DNA from: Pterois miles
Taxonomy: Eukaryota > Chordata > Actinopteri > Perciformes > Scorpaenidae
DNA: 64,000 nucleotides
Assembly (NCBI GenBank): GCA_947000775.1
Contig: CAMQGK010000638.1
Location: 28,593,001-28,657,000, forward strand
Reading direction: 5' to 3'
The notes below the pieces were generated by a model, which was given only the letters and a program-made list of their open reading frames with translations, was not told the DNA's origin and did no database searches. Position numbers and translations under genes: made by a program. Numbering within the stretch: position 1 is the stretch's first letter; each line of letters starts with the position of its first letter. Shown in pieces: positions 1 through 10,269 of this stretch.

Positions 1-165
1 GTGAACTTGGTGATATCAGCCTCCTCCAGCCCTTGAAGCTGTTCTCCCTCCTGACTGGTCCAGAGCTCCTCCTGTTCCTCTTTAATGTGTGGGGGCTCTG
101 GGTCCTCCTGGTCCAGACTGGTGCTCCACTCCTGCTGCTCAGGGAGAAACTCTTCTTAAACTGCA
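1..165 (-). pseudogene. 5' part of a zinc-finger-gene large exon, cut by the window edge, with in-frame stop
   Basis: Reading the minus strand gives the family's acidic module (EQQEWSTSLDQEDPEPPHIK and EEQEELWTSQEGEQLQGLEE), running off the left edge at the ITKF region. The usual start of the exon (ACGTCCAGCAG...GTGGTT) is missing, and the Lys codon of the KEE motif has become TAA. There is therefore no open path from a normal splice acceptor. Together with the damaged first exon at 445-510 this looks like a dead gene. The finger array, if any, lies outside the window. Confidence 0.7.
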
Positions 166-444
166 GTAACTGAAATACAGAAACAAACGTTTAAAAAAGC
201 AGTCATACCCACTAGGTGTATAACAGTGTGCATATTCATCTCTGTTTGATACAGGGATAAGTTGACACGTACTGTGCTGCACTGAAAAGAGTTTACTGAG
301 AATATAGCCTGTATACTAACTTCCACACCAAATGCTACAGCTGTAAAGACTGACAGTTTTACTACAGTTTATACTTACAGTTTTATTTGAAAGCAGTAGT
401 ATTACAGAGTGTCATGAGCTATTGCTTAAGTAAAGTGAAACAAC

Positions 445-510
445 CTGCTCTGTGTAACCAAAGCTGAGGGTTAAAACAGCGTTCAGTAGTCTCTGTTATC
501 ACTCGTTCCT
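445..510 (-). pseudogene. Degenerate 3' half of the coiled-coil first exon
   Basis: The sequence aligns with the last third of the 64-codon first exon seen intact at 4646-4838 and keeps the splice donor (AGAGCAG|GTTG). It carries adjacent in-frame TGA and TAA codons and a one-base deletion, and the 5' part of the exon with its ATG is gone. It belongs with the broken large exon at 1-165. Confidence 0.7.
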
Positions 511-737
511 CCTCTCCTGCCAGCGAGCAGCAGGGTGTCCAGGCTGTTGCTGGAGTGGGTATTGTTTTTTAATAACTTGTGGCCCTGCGCAGGCACCTCA
601 CCTCATAAATTACACTAATGTTCATTGGATGGGTAACCGCAGAAAATTTCATCTGAACCAGCAGATTTACTGCTGTTGCTATCAAAAACAGAAGAATTCT
701 GCTGCGTGACAGCCTGGTGAATCTTTTGTTTAAAACG

Positions 738-2662
738 TTAAGTCTCCAGTTGGACTCTTGTCTCAGGTTCAGAAGAGTCTCCAGTCTTGTATTGTAAATG
801 TGTATCTGCATCTGAGTTCTTGGCTGGTTCTGTTCCTCCACAGTCCTCTTCATCAGCTTCTGTTTTAATCTGTAGAGTTAAGCTGCTGGCTGGAGGCTCT
901 GCCTCTCTGTTCTCCTCAGTTTGAGTCTGATGACACTGTGAGGACTGGGTTTTGTGGTTCTTCAAATGCTTTTTGAGTTGAGAAGACCAAGTAAATCTTT
1001 CATCACAAACACTGCAGCTGAATCTTTTCTCTCCTGTGTGGATTCTCATGTGTTTCTGTAAACTACAACTCTCTGAAAAATATTTCTTACAAACTGAGCA
1101 GCTGAAAGGTTTCTCTCCTGTGTGAGATCTCATGTGTCTCTTCAGTCGTCCTCTTTCAGCAAAACTTTTACCACACACTGAGCAGCTGAATGGTTTCTCT
1201 CCTGTGTGGATTCGCATGTGTATCAGTAAAGTGCCACTCTGTGCAAAAGATTTCTTACAAACTGAGCAGATGTAAGGTTTCTCTCCTGTATGAGTTCTCA
1301 TGTGTTCCTTCAGATTTCGCTTGGTGCCAAATCTTTTATCACAGTCAGAGCAGCTAAATGGTTTCACACCAGCGCAATGTCTTGAATCACAAGCAGGGGT
1401 TTTATCATTTTTCACACAGTTTAAACCTGACTGAGGTTCTCTGGTCTCCTTCCAATCATCACTTCCATCAGTCTCATGTTCAGAAGAGCATCCAATCTTG
1501 TCATCAGTATCTAGTTCTGGATGTGTATCTGGATCTGGATTCCTGGCTGGTTCTGGCCCTCCACAGTCCTCTCCATCAGCTTCTGTTGTCATCTGTTCAG
1601 TTGAGCTGCTGGTTGGCGGTTCTGCCTCTCTGTTCTCCTCAGTTTGAATTTGATGAAGCTGAATGGGCTGGTTTTTGTGGTTTTTCAAATGGCTTTTAAG
1701 TTGAGAAGACCAAGTGAATCTTTGCTCACAAACACTACAGCTGAATCTTTTCTCTCCAGTGTGGATTCTCATGTGTGTATGTAAAACTCCACTCTCTGTG
1801 AAAGATTTATTACAAACTGAGCAACTGAAAGGTTTCTCTCCTGTGTGAGATCTCATATGTACTTTCAGTTTTCCTCTGTCAGCAAAACATTTATCACACA
1901 CTGAGCAGCTGAAAGGTTTCTCTCCAGTGTGTGATCTCATGTGTTTCTTCAGATTTCCACTTTCCCGAAAACCTTTACCACAAACTGAGCAGCTGAATGG
2001 TTTCTCTCCTGTGTGGATTCTCACATGCTTTCGCAAATCACCACTCTCTGTGAAAGATTTCTTACAAACTGAACAGCTGAAAGGTTTCTCTCCTGTGTGA
2101 GTTATCATGTGTCTCTTCAGATATCTACTGGAGCCATAAGTTTTCCCACACTCAGAGCAGCTAAATGGTTTCTCACCAGCACTACATCTGGTATCACTGA
2201 CAGGAACTACTTCATTTTTCAGAGAGTTTAAACCTGACTGAGGTTCTCTGGTCTCCTTCCAGTCACCGCTGTCGTCAGTCTCAGGTTCAGAAGCGTCTCC
2301 AGTCTTGTCAACAGTATCTGGTTCTGGATGTGTATCTGAATCTGAGTTCCCAGCTGGTTCTGGTCCTCCACAGTCCTCTCCATCAGCTTCTGTTTCCACA
2401 TGTTCAGTTAGTCTCTGATGAAGCTGTGAGGACTGAGGTTTCTCTTCATCATCTTCACTCTTCACAGGGACAGGAGTGAATGTGAACTTGATGATATCAG
2501 CTTCCTCCAGCCCTTGAAGCTGCTCTCCCTCCTGACTGGTCCAGAGTTCCTCCTGTTCCTCTTTAATGTGTGGGGGCTCTGGGTCCTCCTGGTCCAGACT
2601 GGAGCTCCACTCCTGCTGCTCAGGGGGAACCTCTTCTTTAACCACCAACTGCTGCTGGACGT
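738..2662 (-). CDS. C2H2 zinc-finger protein, large exon (gene 1; 11 fingers in two arrays)
   Basis: Likely nuclear DNA-binding regulator. Acceptor CCTGGCAG|ACGTCC gives a phase-1 start that joins the exon at 4646-4838; the model is 705 residues. Residues 66-230 are the acidic module with VKEE, IKEE and VKSEDDEE. Residues 231-393 hold six C2H2 fingers with TGEKP linkers. Residues 394-499 repeat the acidic module, 500-634 hold five more fingers, and 635-705 are a third, truncated acidic copy ending ETRVQLET. All 11 fingers keep C-X2-C-X12-H-X3-H. The last finger of each array is the distinctive TWSSQLK(S/K)HLKNH. The two-array form implies an internal duplication of acidic module plus array. 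Closest relative in the window is gene 10 (57324-58474). Domain calls are seen; transcriptional role is inferred from the family. Confidence 0.9.
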
Positions 2663-2810
2663 CTGCCAGGAAACAGTGAAATACACAGACATTAGACAGA
2701 TGCATAGAGACAGCATAAACTCCTTATTATAGCTTCAACAGTATTGAGTCTCTTTTCAAATATCTTTATGTCAACTTTCACTTTTTTATTTTTTGGGGAA
2801 TTTTTTTTCC

Positions 2811-2969
2811 ATTTTTATTGATAGAGGGAGATAGTGGTGAAACAGGGAGACAGAGGGAAAGACACGCAGTAAAGTAACCCAGGCAGGACTTGAACCCGAG
2901 GCCACTGCAACAAAGCCACTTTGGTATATGGGGTGCCCGCTCTACCAACTGAGCTAAACAGTGCTCCCA
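2811..2969 (-). mobile_element. tRNA-derived SINE in the gene 1 intron
   Basis: On the minus strand the head reads TTTAGCTCAGTTGGTAGAGC (A box) and GGGTTCAAGTCC (B box), followed by a pyrimidine-rich body and the end CAATAAAAATGG with an A-rich tail toward 2790. This is a SINE with a tRNA-like head, not a working tRNA gene: no cloverleaf can be completed. It lies in gene 1's intron. Confidence 0.75.
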
Positions 2970-3039
2970 ACTTGCACCTTTTTAAGTTCTGAATCATTCA
3001 CACTGAAGATTCAGTTGAGATCTGTTCACATGTAGATGG

Positions 3040-3229
3040 CAGCTTTTGTCCTTCACCATTGCTATCTTGGCTTTTAGCCGTCTCTATCTCGGCTTTTATC
3101 CATCTCCATCTTGGCTTTTGTCTGTCGCCGTCTCCATCTTGGCTTTTGTCCTTCACCATGTCCATCTTGATTTTTGTAAATCTCCATCTTGGCTTTTGGC
3201 CCTCTCCTTTTGGCTTTTGGCCATCTCCA
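3040..3229. repeat. Degenerate tandem repeat rich in CATCTTGGCTTTT
   Basis: About seven imperfect units of roughly 25-30 bases built on ccatcttggcttttg(tc). The same motif continues at 4221-4290 after a LINE, so the LINE at 3239-4220 landed inside the repeat. It lies in gene 1's intron. Confidence 0.6.
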
Positions 3230-3238
3230 TCTTGGTTT

Positions 3239-4220
3239 CGCCTGAGACTGTCACTGCCTATATGAGGAAGTGCACGGACAATGGCACAGTGTCCAAAACC
3301 ATCACTGTTCGGGCCAATCGGAAGCCATGGCTGACAGGGGAGGTCCACTGGCTCCTGAGGGCTTGCAGCCTTCAGAGCCGGGGATGAGGTGGGCCTTAGC
3401 ACAGCAAGGGCCAACCTGTCACATAGCATCAGAGAGGCTAAAAGTCAGTACTCCAGGAAAATAGCCAGCCACTTCAATGACAGCACAGATACCAGGAACC
3501 TGTGGCGGGGGATCCAGACTATCACAGATTACAAATCCACACCACAGACCTGCGAATCAACTGAATGGCTTCTTTGCCCGCTTTGAGGCAGACGATAGCA
3601 TCCCAGCACAGAGGGCCACCCCCCCCCCCCCCGGCGACCAGGTGTTGACGCTGTCCCCCAACAGCTTGCGGAAATCCCTCAGAAGGACCAATAACTGGAA
3701 AGTCCAGGGTCCTGACAACATCCCAGTCATGTTCTGAGGGACTGAGCTGAAGAACTCACAGATGTCTTCACAGACGTTTTCCCCACCCACCCATCTCACA
3801 GCCTCTTCAGCCTGCTTCCATCAGGAAGAAGACTATGGAGTCTCTGGGCCAGACACTCCCCCCCAGCTCTTCCCTCTGCACTCACAAACTCATAAAAACT
3901 CCCCCCGTCTCGCCCTCAATTGACATGTCCTTTCCACAGACTGTTACCCTGCACCTTATACACCTTACACCCGACCCCCCACCTCTTTGCACTATCTCAC
4001 CACTGCAACAACCTCAACAGCATTGTTGTCATGTACCTTGTTAAACTTATTGTATATTTTTATTTTTTACCTATTTATCGTTTTGTTTCTGTTCTTTTCT
4101 TTCTTTTTTTATATGTCTGCTTGCTTGTTTGCCCAGGGGGCTGTGAGGATCAAAATTTCAATTGCACTATATTGTCATGTAATAGAGCAAAAAACTGACA
4201 ATAAAGTTGACTTGACTTGA
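3239..4220 (+). mobile_element. Truncated LINE (non-LTR retrotransposon) with 9-bp target-site duplication
   Basis: Plus-strand frames contain the linker region of a fish LINE ORF2 (TVSKTITVRANRKPWLTGEV, ARANLSHSIREAK, LWRGIQTITDYKS, NGFFARFEADDSIPA, DQVLTLSPNSLRKSLRR), broken by frameshifts. The reverse-transcriptase core is missing, then an untranslated end follows with the tail acaataaagttgacttgacttga. TCTTGGTTT flanks both ends (3230-3238 and 4221-4229), which fits target-primed insertion. Clade is uncertain (CR1/L2/Rex1-like). Confidence 0.8.
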
Positions 4221-4645
4221 TCTTGGTTTGTAGTCATGGCTATCTTGGTTTTTGGGCATCTCCATTTTAGTTTTTGGCCGTTGCCATCTGTGGTAGAGTA
4301 AATGCGGTAGAGTAAAAGACTAGAGAAGACTTGAAACTAGCAATTGAGATCATAAAATTATGTTTACAATGTTTACTGAGGTAATAAATCAAGTGAGAAG
4401 TAGGATACTTTTCTTATAGACGTCTATCCAGACTTTCCAGACCTGGAGTTGCAAGTTGTGGTTGTTTAGTGTAACAGTTGCTTGTTGAATGTGAGTAAAG
4501 ACGCAAAATGAAGGCACTAAGAATAAACATTTAACCGGTTCAACGCCGTTCAGTTACCGGAGAGCTCACAACACAACCGCTTTCCTGTTGAACCGGCGGC
4601 TGGTCTGAGGTCAGTAAACAGAGAGAAGAAGTGAAGAGAACCAAC

Positions 4646-4838
4646 CTGCTCTGTGGAGCCGAAGCTGAGGGCTGAAAACAGCGTCCAGTAGTTTCCGTTG
4701 TCGCTCGTTCTCCTCTTTGGATCGAGAAAGTTCCTCCTCGTACTCTGCTATCGTTCTTTCAAACAGCCCAAATATCTCTTCAGCAGCCGCAGTTAGTCGC
4801 TGCTTCACCAACGCTCTCAGCATTTGGACTTTACTCAT
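4646..4838 (-). CDS. First coding exon of gene 1 (coiled-coil exon, copy A)
   Basis: ATG at 4838 (context AAAATGAG) opens 64 codons plus one base, starting MSKVQMLRALVKQRL and ending FSPQLRLHRA. The exon stops at GCAG|GTTGGT, phase 1. Joined to 2662 the junction codon is GAC (Asp). The frame stays open upstream to GTG codons, but ATG is the only credible start for a eukaryotic message. Residues 13-52 are rich in Glu/Lys/Arg with regularly spaced Leu/Ile/Phe, suggesting an amphipathic coiled coil for dimerisation or partner binding. It is not a KRAB, SCAN or BTB sequence. I know this exon type from percomorph zinc-finger genes but know of no assigned function. Confidence 0.85.
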
Positions 4839-5207
4839 TTTCACACGACGACAGAAACTTTTTCTCCACTCAGACTCCGTCAGAAACACTGTTTGCTCTC
4901 CATCAAACAGCCACTCTGACTAGCGCTGTGTTGCTAACCAGCTAGCATGCTAAGCTAACTTCAGTAGCTCTGTAGGCTACCGGGAGATGAGTCAGAGGTA
5001 AAACATTCACAACAAAAGGTGAAGAGCACAAAGTCCATTCAGACAGGTTTATCCGGACATACAGAGGCTCTGATGGATCAGGACTGCTGGAGCTCACACA
5101 CACTTTCTCTACACAACAAAGAGACTCTGCTAGCAGACATGTTTCTGCTGGACGCCATCTTGATCAGATAGAGTCAAGTTAGCCTCAGTGAAGAATACTA
5201 CTTCCGG
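4839..5207 (-). promoter_or_regulatory. Conserved upstream region of copy A with YY1-like and ETS-like sites
   Basis: About 370 bases upstream of the ATG are almost identical in every intact copy. On the minus strand they carry CCGGAAGT (5200-5207; ETS core) followed by CAAGATGGCG (5153-5162; YY1-type core). The pairing is typical of TATA-less vertebrate promoters in which YY1 sits just downstream of the start site. I infer transcription starts between the two motifs, giving a leader of about 310-350 bases. No TATA box is seen. Confidence 0.6.
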
Positions 5208-5279
5208 GTCACAGTAGCGTGGCTGAGCTTCAAAATAAAAGTCCGGAAGTGTTATTGAAATTACAGGCTTCCACAGAAA

Positions 5280-6860
5280 AAACACGCAGGAAGATAAATG
5301 ATTAAAACAGACTTTTTAAAGAATGACATTCATTGAGATTGAGGGTTAATTTTTGAACTTGGAACAACAACAAAAAAAAAAATTCTCAACACAAGGTCCA
5401 AATAAGTTGCTGTTTGTGGAGCTTTCAACCACAACCTGGGCCGTCCTCAGGGAATCTACTGCTCACATGTCATGGAGATGTTATCAAATGATGTGTTAAA
5501 ATGTCATTCATGTTGTGGCACACTACGGAGGGATATCCTTTCAAGGAGCTTGCTTTATTAAGTCCTTTCAGTTTGGGAAACACTCGCTGCTTTTTACTTA
5601 AACAACTCAGTTTGTAGAGAGACTAATATTTTATTACATTTTCAGAGCTCTGAGAAAACAATGAACCACATTTAAAAGAGGATGGTAGTTTGTTTCCCTT
5701 TCCTTTAGCTTTCAAACAGAAGATACAAGTTTTGGTCTCAGAGTGTAAATCTAATATTTCATCTGTTTCTGTTGCTGCCAGATTAATTTGTCTGAAGGTG
5801 AAGTTCATGTTTTAAATGTTCATGTTTTTATTAGACAGTTTAACATTGTACAAGAGCGCTGCCATCTGTGGAGATCTGTACATAGAGGGCTCCTTGTATC
5901 TCACCACATTTAATTACCATTCATGAATATATAGAAATGAGGAAAGAAGAAAGGGCAGTGTAAGGGAGGATATCCACTTTTCTATGCTGTATGTAATATG
6001 CCCCAAACAGATCAATATGTCAGATCACTCTGTCAAACCATCAGCTCATCACCAGGTAAACAAACTACAGCAGCCAAAGCAAATAAGTAAACAACAAGTA
6101 AACAAAACATCAAATATTCAAATGTTCCCATCAGTACATTTACTTCCTCTCTAAAGCAGCACTTCCTGTTTGCGTGCCCCGCCATGGTTGTCAATTTCTC
6201 AAAATGGTTGCCTACAGCGGCTCTTATGGCCGAGACTCACTGGAAGCATCTGTCCTTGAGCTAAGAAGTCTCACCTATTTTGACAGTGATGATCTTTTGA
6301 CATATTGACATCATACCAGCAACATTACTACACTTTGTCTACAACTGTAGAATATGTCACAAACATGAAAACAGTTGATTATTTTAAACTCAACAGTTCC
6401 AGTTTCCATTTATAAATAAAAGCCCTCTCCCTCTTTTTTATGCTGACATAAAATAATTTGTTAACACAAGGCTCTTATTCTGGAATATTTAAAAGGAAAG
6501 TGTTGTGTAAAACGCAGTAACTTGCACACCTCCACATACAATTTTAATAGAGTACAGACTTTTATTTGAGGAATATTACTATCATTTACAAATGAGCACA
6601 TACTTCTGAACCACTTTCAGTCTAAAATAAATACAAATGACATTTATGCTGAAGTGGCAATCGCGAAATGTAAACTCTATGTAGAAATAAATGGCTGACA
6701 GTCGCAGCTCATCAGCAGAAACGCTGCCCGTGGACATCACATACATCACAGACTCAGCAATCACAGCGACGTAGCTGCCACACACTTTCAAGCGTTCAGT
6801 GTTTCCCAGCTGTTGTTGAGCCCTGTTGATAAATAGATAATTAATTTTTCCAACTGCATA
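5280..6860. repeat. Inter-gene spacer, type 1 (segmental-duplication copy)
   Basis: This non-coding stretch reappears with small changes at 26090-27690 and 34840-36180, and partly at 14760-14830, 19370-20000 and 47190-47340. Landmarks are catgtcatggagatgttatc, ggagggatatcctttcaagg, and ctgccatctgtggagatctg. It marks the upstream boundary of the tandemly duplicated gene unit. No convincing gene is seen in it. Confidence 0.7.
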
Positions 6861-6879
6861 GATCAAATTATAAATATCC

Positions 6880-8700
6880 AGCAGTACACTTCACGTGAGC
6901 CAATAGGAACAGAGACACATCATAACTAGAGGAGGAGCTCTACAAAGACCTGCCTCCCAACTCCCATGACTGGAGATCCTGGGATGTGGTGTTGGGAGGA
7001 GAGAGCTACTCTGCTCGTCCTCACCAACATTACAACAAGCTACCTCTGACATTTCCATCAGTCTATATTTTTTGATATGACAACCCGGTTACTGACCTTG
7101 GCATGAATATGACGACGAAGCGGATAATCTGCACAGCACTTATAGCATCAGCTGCAGGACAAGAGCTACAAATATGCAGCTGTGGCTAGTCCAAGGTAAC
7201 ATCCATCAGAGGCTTAAAAATACATCAAGGGTGGATGAAGTGCTCAAAGGAAGTGAGGCCAGGACCTCACATTGACCATTATCTCCTGAGAAAAAGGTCA
7301 AGTAAGTCAAGTGAAGCAGGACAAAAAGCACAGTTTAATGAGCATCAACATCCCAGTGGCCAAAGAGTGTAGTTTGAGCACAACATCTGAGAACTTGGAA
7401 CCCATCTAGACAGTCTGCTTTGGAGAAGAACATCCAAGGCCATGGACCTCAAGTGAAGTGGCCAAAATCCAGCAGCAAAAAAACAGTGGATATTAGTCAA
7501 CGCGGACCTGAGCAAGATCCTTTATGAGCTTTGGGGGAACAGTGATGAAAAACAGGAAAATGGGAATGTAAGGATTTGTAGCCATGTTGACAGCCAGGCT
7601 TCTGAAGGGGATGGGAGTACGAGAACAGGTATTCCAACAAACCGTCAGATCATTATCAGAAGATGCAGAGCGAAGCAGCAACTGGATTTGACTAAAGAGA
7701 AAAGATCCCAGCCGAGCTGCAAAATGGCAAGCAAAAGGCTAAAAGCAGAGGGGAGCGCACCTGGGATTCCAGGTGTTGGTGTTCAGCCCTAAGGAAGTGT
7801 TGTGGGCCTATCAACAAAACGCCATTGAAGGAGGCGGCTCGCCTGAAGCAATTATCCGTATCCCCACTCAAGACATCGACAAAGTGCTGATTAAACTTGG
7901 GATTGCAATATCAAGTCCTCCGAACTTGTTACGTGCTCCTCCCCCTTCTGATCATGATGCCTCATTCCCGTTCTGTGTTTTTCTCTCCAGGTGTGGCTGC
8001 TCAGGTGATTAAGAAGCAGTAAAGAGGGGGAGGGGACGCGTTCACTCTCTTTTCACTCTGGCCTGGCAGCAGCAGCAGAGGCATCAGTGGTAATGTGACC
8101 ACCTGTAGTTTGTTGTGCGATGGCTCTTTATCTTTTCTCGCGAGACTGGTTGTCTAGTTTTGGCGGTTTGTTTCTGTTTGTTAGGGTTTAGTTGGGGAAT
8201 ATGTTGTGTAGGGGTAGAAGGAAGAACCCAGTTCCTCCGGCCCTGAGATGGCTCCCCCGTTTTTTTTTTCTTTTTTGCCAGCTCACCAGGTTGGTTAATA
8301 TTGGGATAATTTTTGAGTGATAGTTAGCTTGTTTTATTTGATTCATTTTTTTGGTCTTGTGATTATATTTGACCTCATCATTAACAAGCGTTTCCCGGGG
8401 TCGTAACAGAGCTAAACTTTGTTCAAAACAACACTTGATACACAATTATGTTTATTTATATTCAGTATATAAAAGAAAATAAACAATGTAAATCCTGTTC
8501 TTAATTTGTTTAGATTTTACTCTTAAAAAATTCCAAAAACACACAAAAAAAACAACAAAACAAAACAATAAGAGCCATTAAAGTTCCGGATCAATAAGCA
8601 GTATCGATAAGATTATTTATACTATTAATATCTAAATGATATCCATCCCTACGGTCAGAGCAGTATAGCTTGTTTTTGCCAGTAATAACTATCATACAGC
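6880..8700. other. Intergenic stretch with transposon relics and no convincing gene
   Basis: Bases 6940-6995 (ggaggagctctacaaagacctgcctcc...) resemble the end of the ZBED/hAT relic near 22125-22180. A 79-codon ORF at 7773-8012 (+) has no recognisable domain. Bases 8093-8409 start TGTG and end AACA like a solo LTR, but I find no matching target duplication, so that is only a suggestion. The rest is unremarkable. Confidence 0.35.
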
Positions 8701-8714
8701 ATATTGGGACTTCA

Positions 8715-8898
8715 CTAAGAGTTTAAACCTGAGTGAGCTTCTCTGGTCTCCTTCCAGTCATCACTGTCATCAGTTACCGGCTCAGAAGAGTCTCCAGTTT
8801 TGTCATCAATATCTGGTTGAAAATCTCGATCTGGATCTGAGTTCCTGACTGGTTCTGGTCCTCCACAGTCCTCTCCATCAGCTTCTGTTTCCATCTGT
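8715..8898 (-). pseudogene. Out-of-frame relic of a second acidic module after gene 2
   Basis: Downstream of gene 2's stop the minus strand still encodes the acidic repeat (EPPAISSTEQMETEADGEDC, then EPVTDDSDDWKETRE), but one frame away from the finger array. The gene now ends RASSHQLN in the shifted frame. The relic would be in the 3' untranslated region. Confidence 0.75.
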
Positions 8899-10097
8899 TC
8901 AGTTGAGCTGATGGCTGGAGGCTCTGAAGGGTTTCTCTCCTGTGTGAGATCTCATGTGTCTCTGTAAAGTTCCACTCTGTGTAAAAGGCTTCTTACAAAT
9001 TGAGCAGCTGAAAGGTTTTTCTCCTGTATGAGATCTCATGTGTGTCTTCAGATGTCCACTATCAATGAAACCTTTATCGCAAACTGAGCAGGTGAAAGGT
9101 TTCTCTCCTGTGTGGATTCTCATGTGTTTCAGTAAAACTCCACGCCTTGTAAAATATTTCGTACAAACTGAGCAGCTGAAAGGTTTCTCTCCCGTATGAG
9201 ATCTCATGTGTGTCTTCAGATGTCCACTATACAGGAAAGCTTTATCGCACACCGAGCAGCTGAATGGTTTCTCTCCTGTGTGGATTCTCAAGTGTTTCTG
9301 TAAATCTCCACTCTGTGTAAAAGATTTAGTACAAACTGAGCAGCTGAATGGTTTCTCTCCTGTGTGAATTCTCAAGTGTTTCTGTAAATCACCACTCTGT
9401 GAAAAAAATTTCTTACAAACTGAGCAGCTGAAAGGTTTCTCTCCTGTATGAGCTCTCACATGTTTCTGTAAACTTCCACTGTGTGTAAAAGATTTCTTAC
9501 AAACTGAACAGCTGAAAGGTCTCTCTCCTGTATGAGCTCTCATGTGTCTCTTCAGATTTCTCTTGAAGCCAATTTTTTTCCCACACTCAGGGCAGCTAAA
9601 CGGTTTCTCAACAGCACTACATCTGGAATCACTGACAGGAACTTCATCAATACTCAGAGAGTTTAAACCTGATTGTGGTTCTCTGGTCTCCTTCCGGTCA
9701 TCACCATCATCAGTCTCGGGTTCAGAAGATTCTCCAGTCTTGACATGAGAATCTGGTTCTGGATGTGTATCTGGATTTGAGTTCCTGAATGGTTCTGGTC
9801 CTCCACAGTCCTCTCCATCAGCTTCTGTTTCCACATGTTCAGTTAGTCTTTGATGAAGCTGTGAGGACTGAGGTTTCTCTTCATCATCTTCACTCTTCAC
9901 AGGGACAGGAGAGAAAGTGAACTTGGTGATATCAGCCTCCTCCAGCCCTTGAAGCTGCTCTCCCTCCTGACTGGTCCAGAGTTCCTCCTGTTCCTCTTTA
10001 ATGTGTGGGGGCTCTGGGTCCTCCTGGTCCAGACTGGAGCTCCACTCTTGCTGCTCAGGGGGAACCTCTTCTTTAACCACCAACAGCTGCTGGACGT
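8899..10097 (-). CDS. C2H2 zinc-finger protein, large exon (gene 2; 8 fingers)
   Basis: Acceptor CCTACAG|ACGTCC at 10097, phase 1. With a 64-codon first exon the protein is 463 residues. The acidic module has VKEEVPPEQQEW, IKEEQEEL and VKSEDDEE. Residues 231-449 hold eight intact C2H2 fingers. The first is atypical before the helix (FSCPECGKKIGFKRNLKRH) and is shared with gene 4. Helix residues at -1, 2, 3 and 6 differ between fingers (for example HSGSLQK, QSGDLQK, YSGHLKT, RRGVLLK). The protein ends GEKPFRASSHQLN. No first exon lies directly upstream: the next is 14142-14334, beyond the finger-less gene 3 exon, so it must splice past that exon or share it. Confidence 0.8.
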
Positions 10098-10269
10098 CTG
10101 TAGGACAGAATGAAGTACAGTAAGTGCACGTTCTGAAGGTTCAGATTAATACTGGACTGTGGTTAAGTTAGTTTATCTGATCTCAGTTCTTCTTCTTTGT
10201 CTGAATGCTGATTCTGAACTTAGAATTTAGATTTTAAATTTCATTATTCATTTATGAATTTATTTACGT

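Noticed and set aside
1358..1699. Plus-strand ORFs across the finger exons (also 9542, 15820, 37534, 57997)
   Set aside because: Antisense shadows of repetitive finger and acidic-module DNA.
4839..4889. N-terminal extension of the coiled-coil exon (FLTESEWRKSFCRRVK)
   Set aside because: It begins at GTG, not ATG. The first ATG in the frame is at MSKVQ, with a good context, so the extension is 5' leader sequence.
4717..4923. Repeated 68-codon plus-strand ORF (MDRESSSSYSAIVLSNS...)
   Set aside because: Antisense to the coiled-coil exon; its conservation follows from that exon. It recurs at every intact copy.
8093..8409. Solo LTR
   Set aside because: TG...CA-like ends, but no target-site duplication and no recognised family; kept only as a remark.
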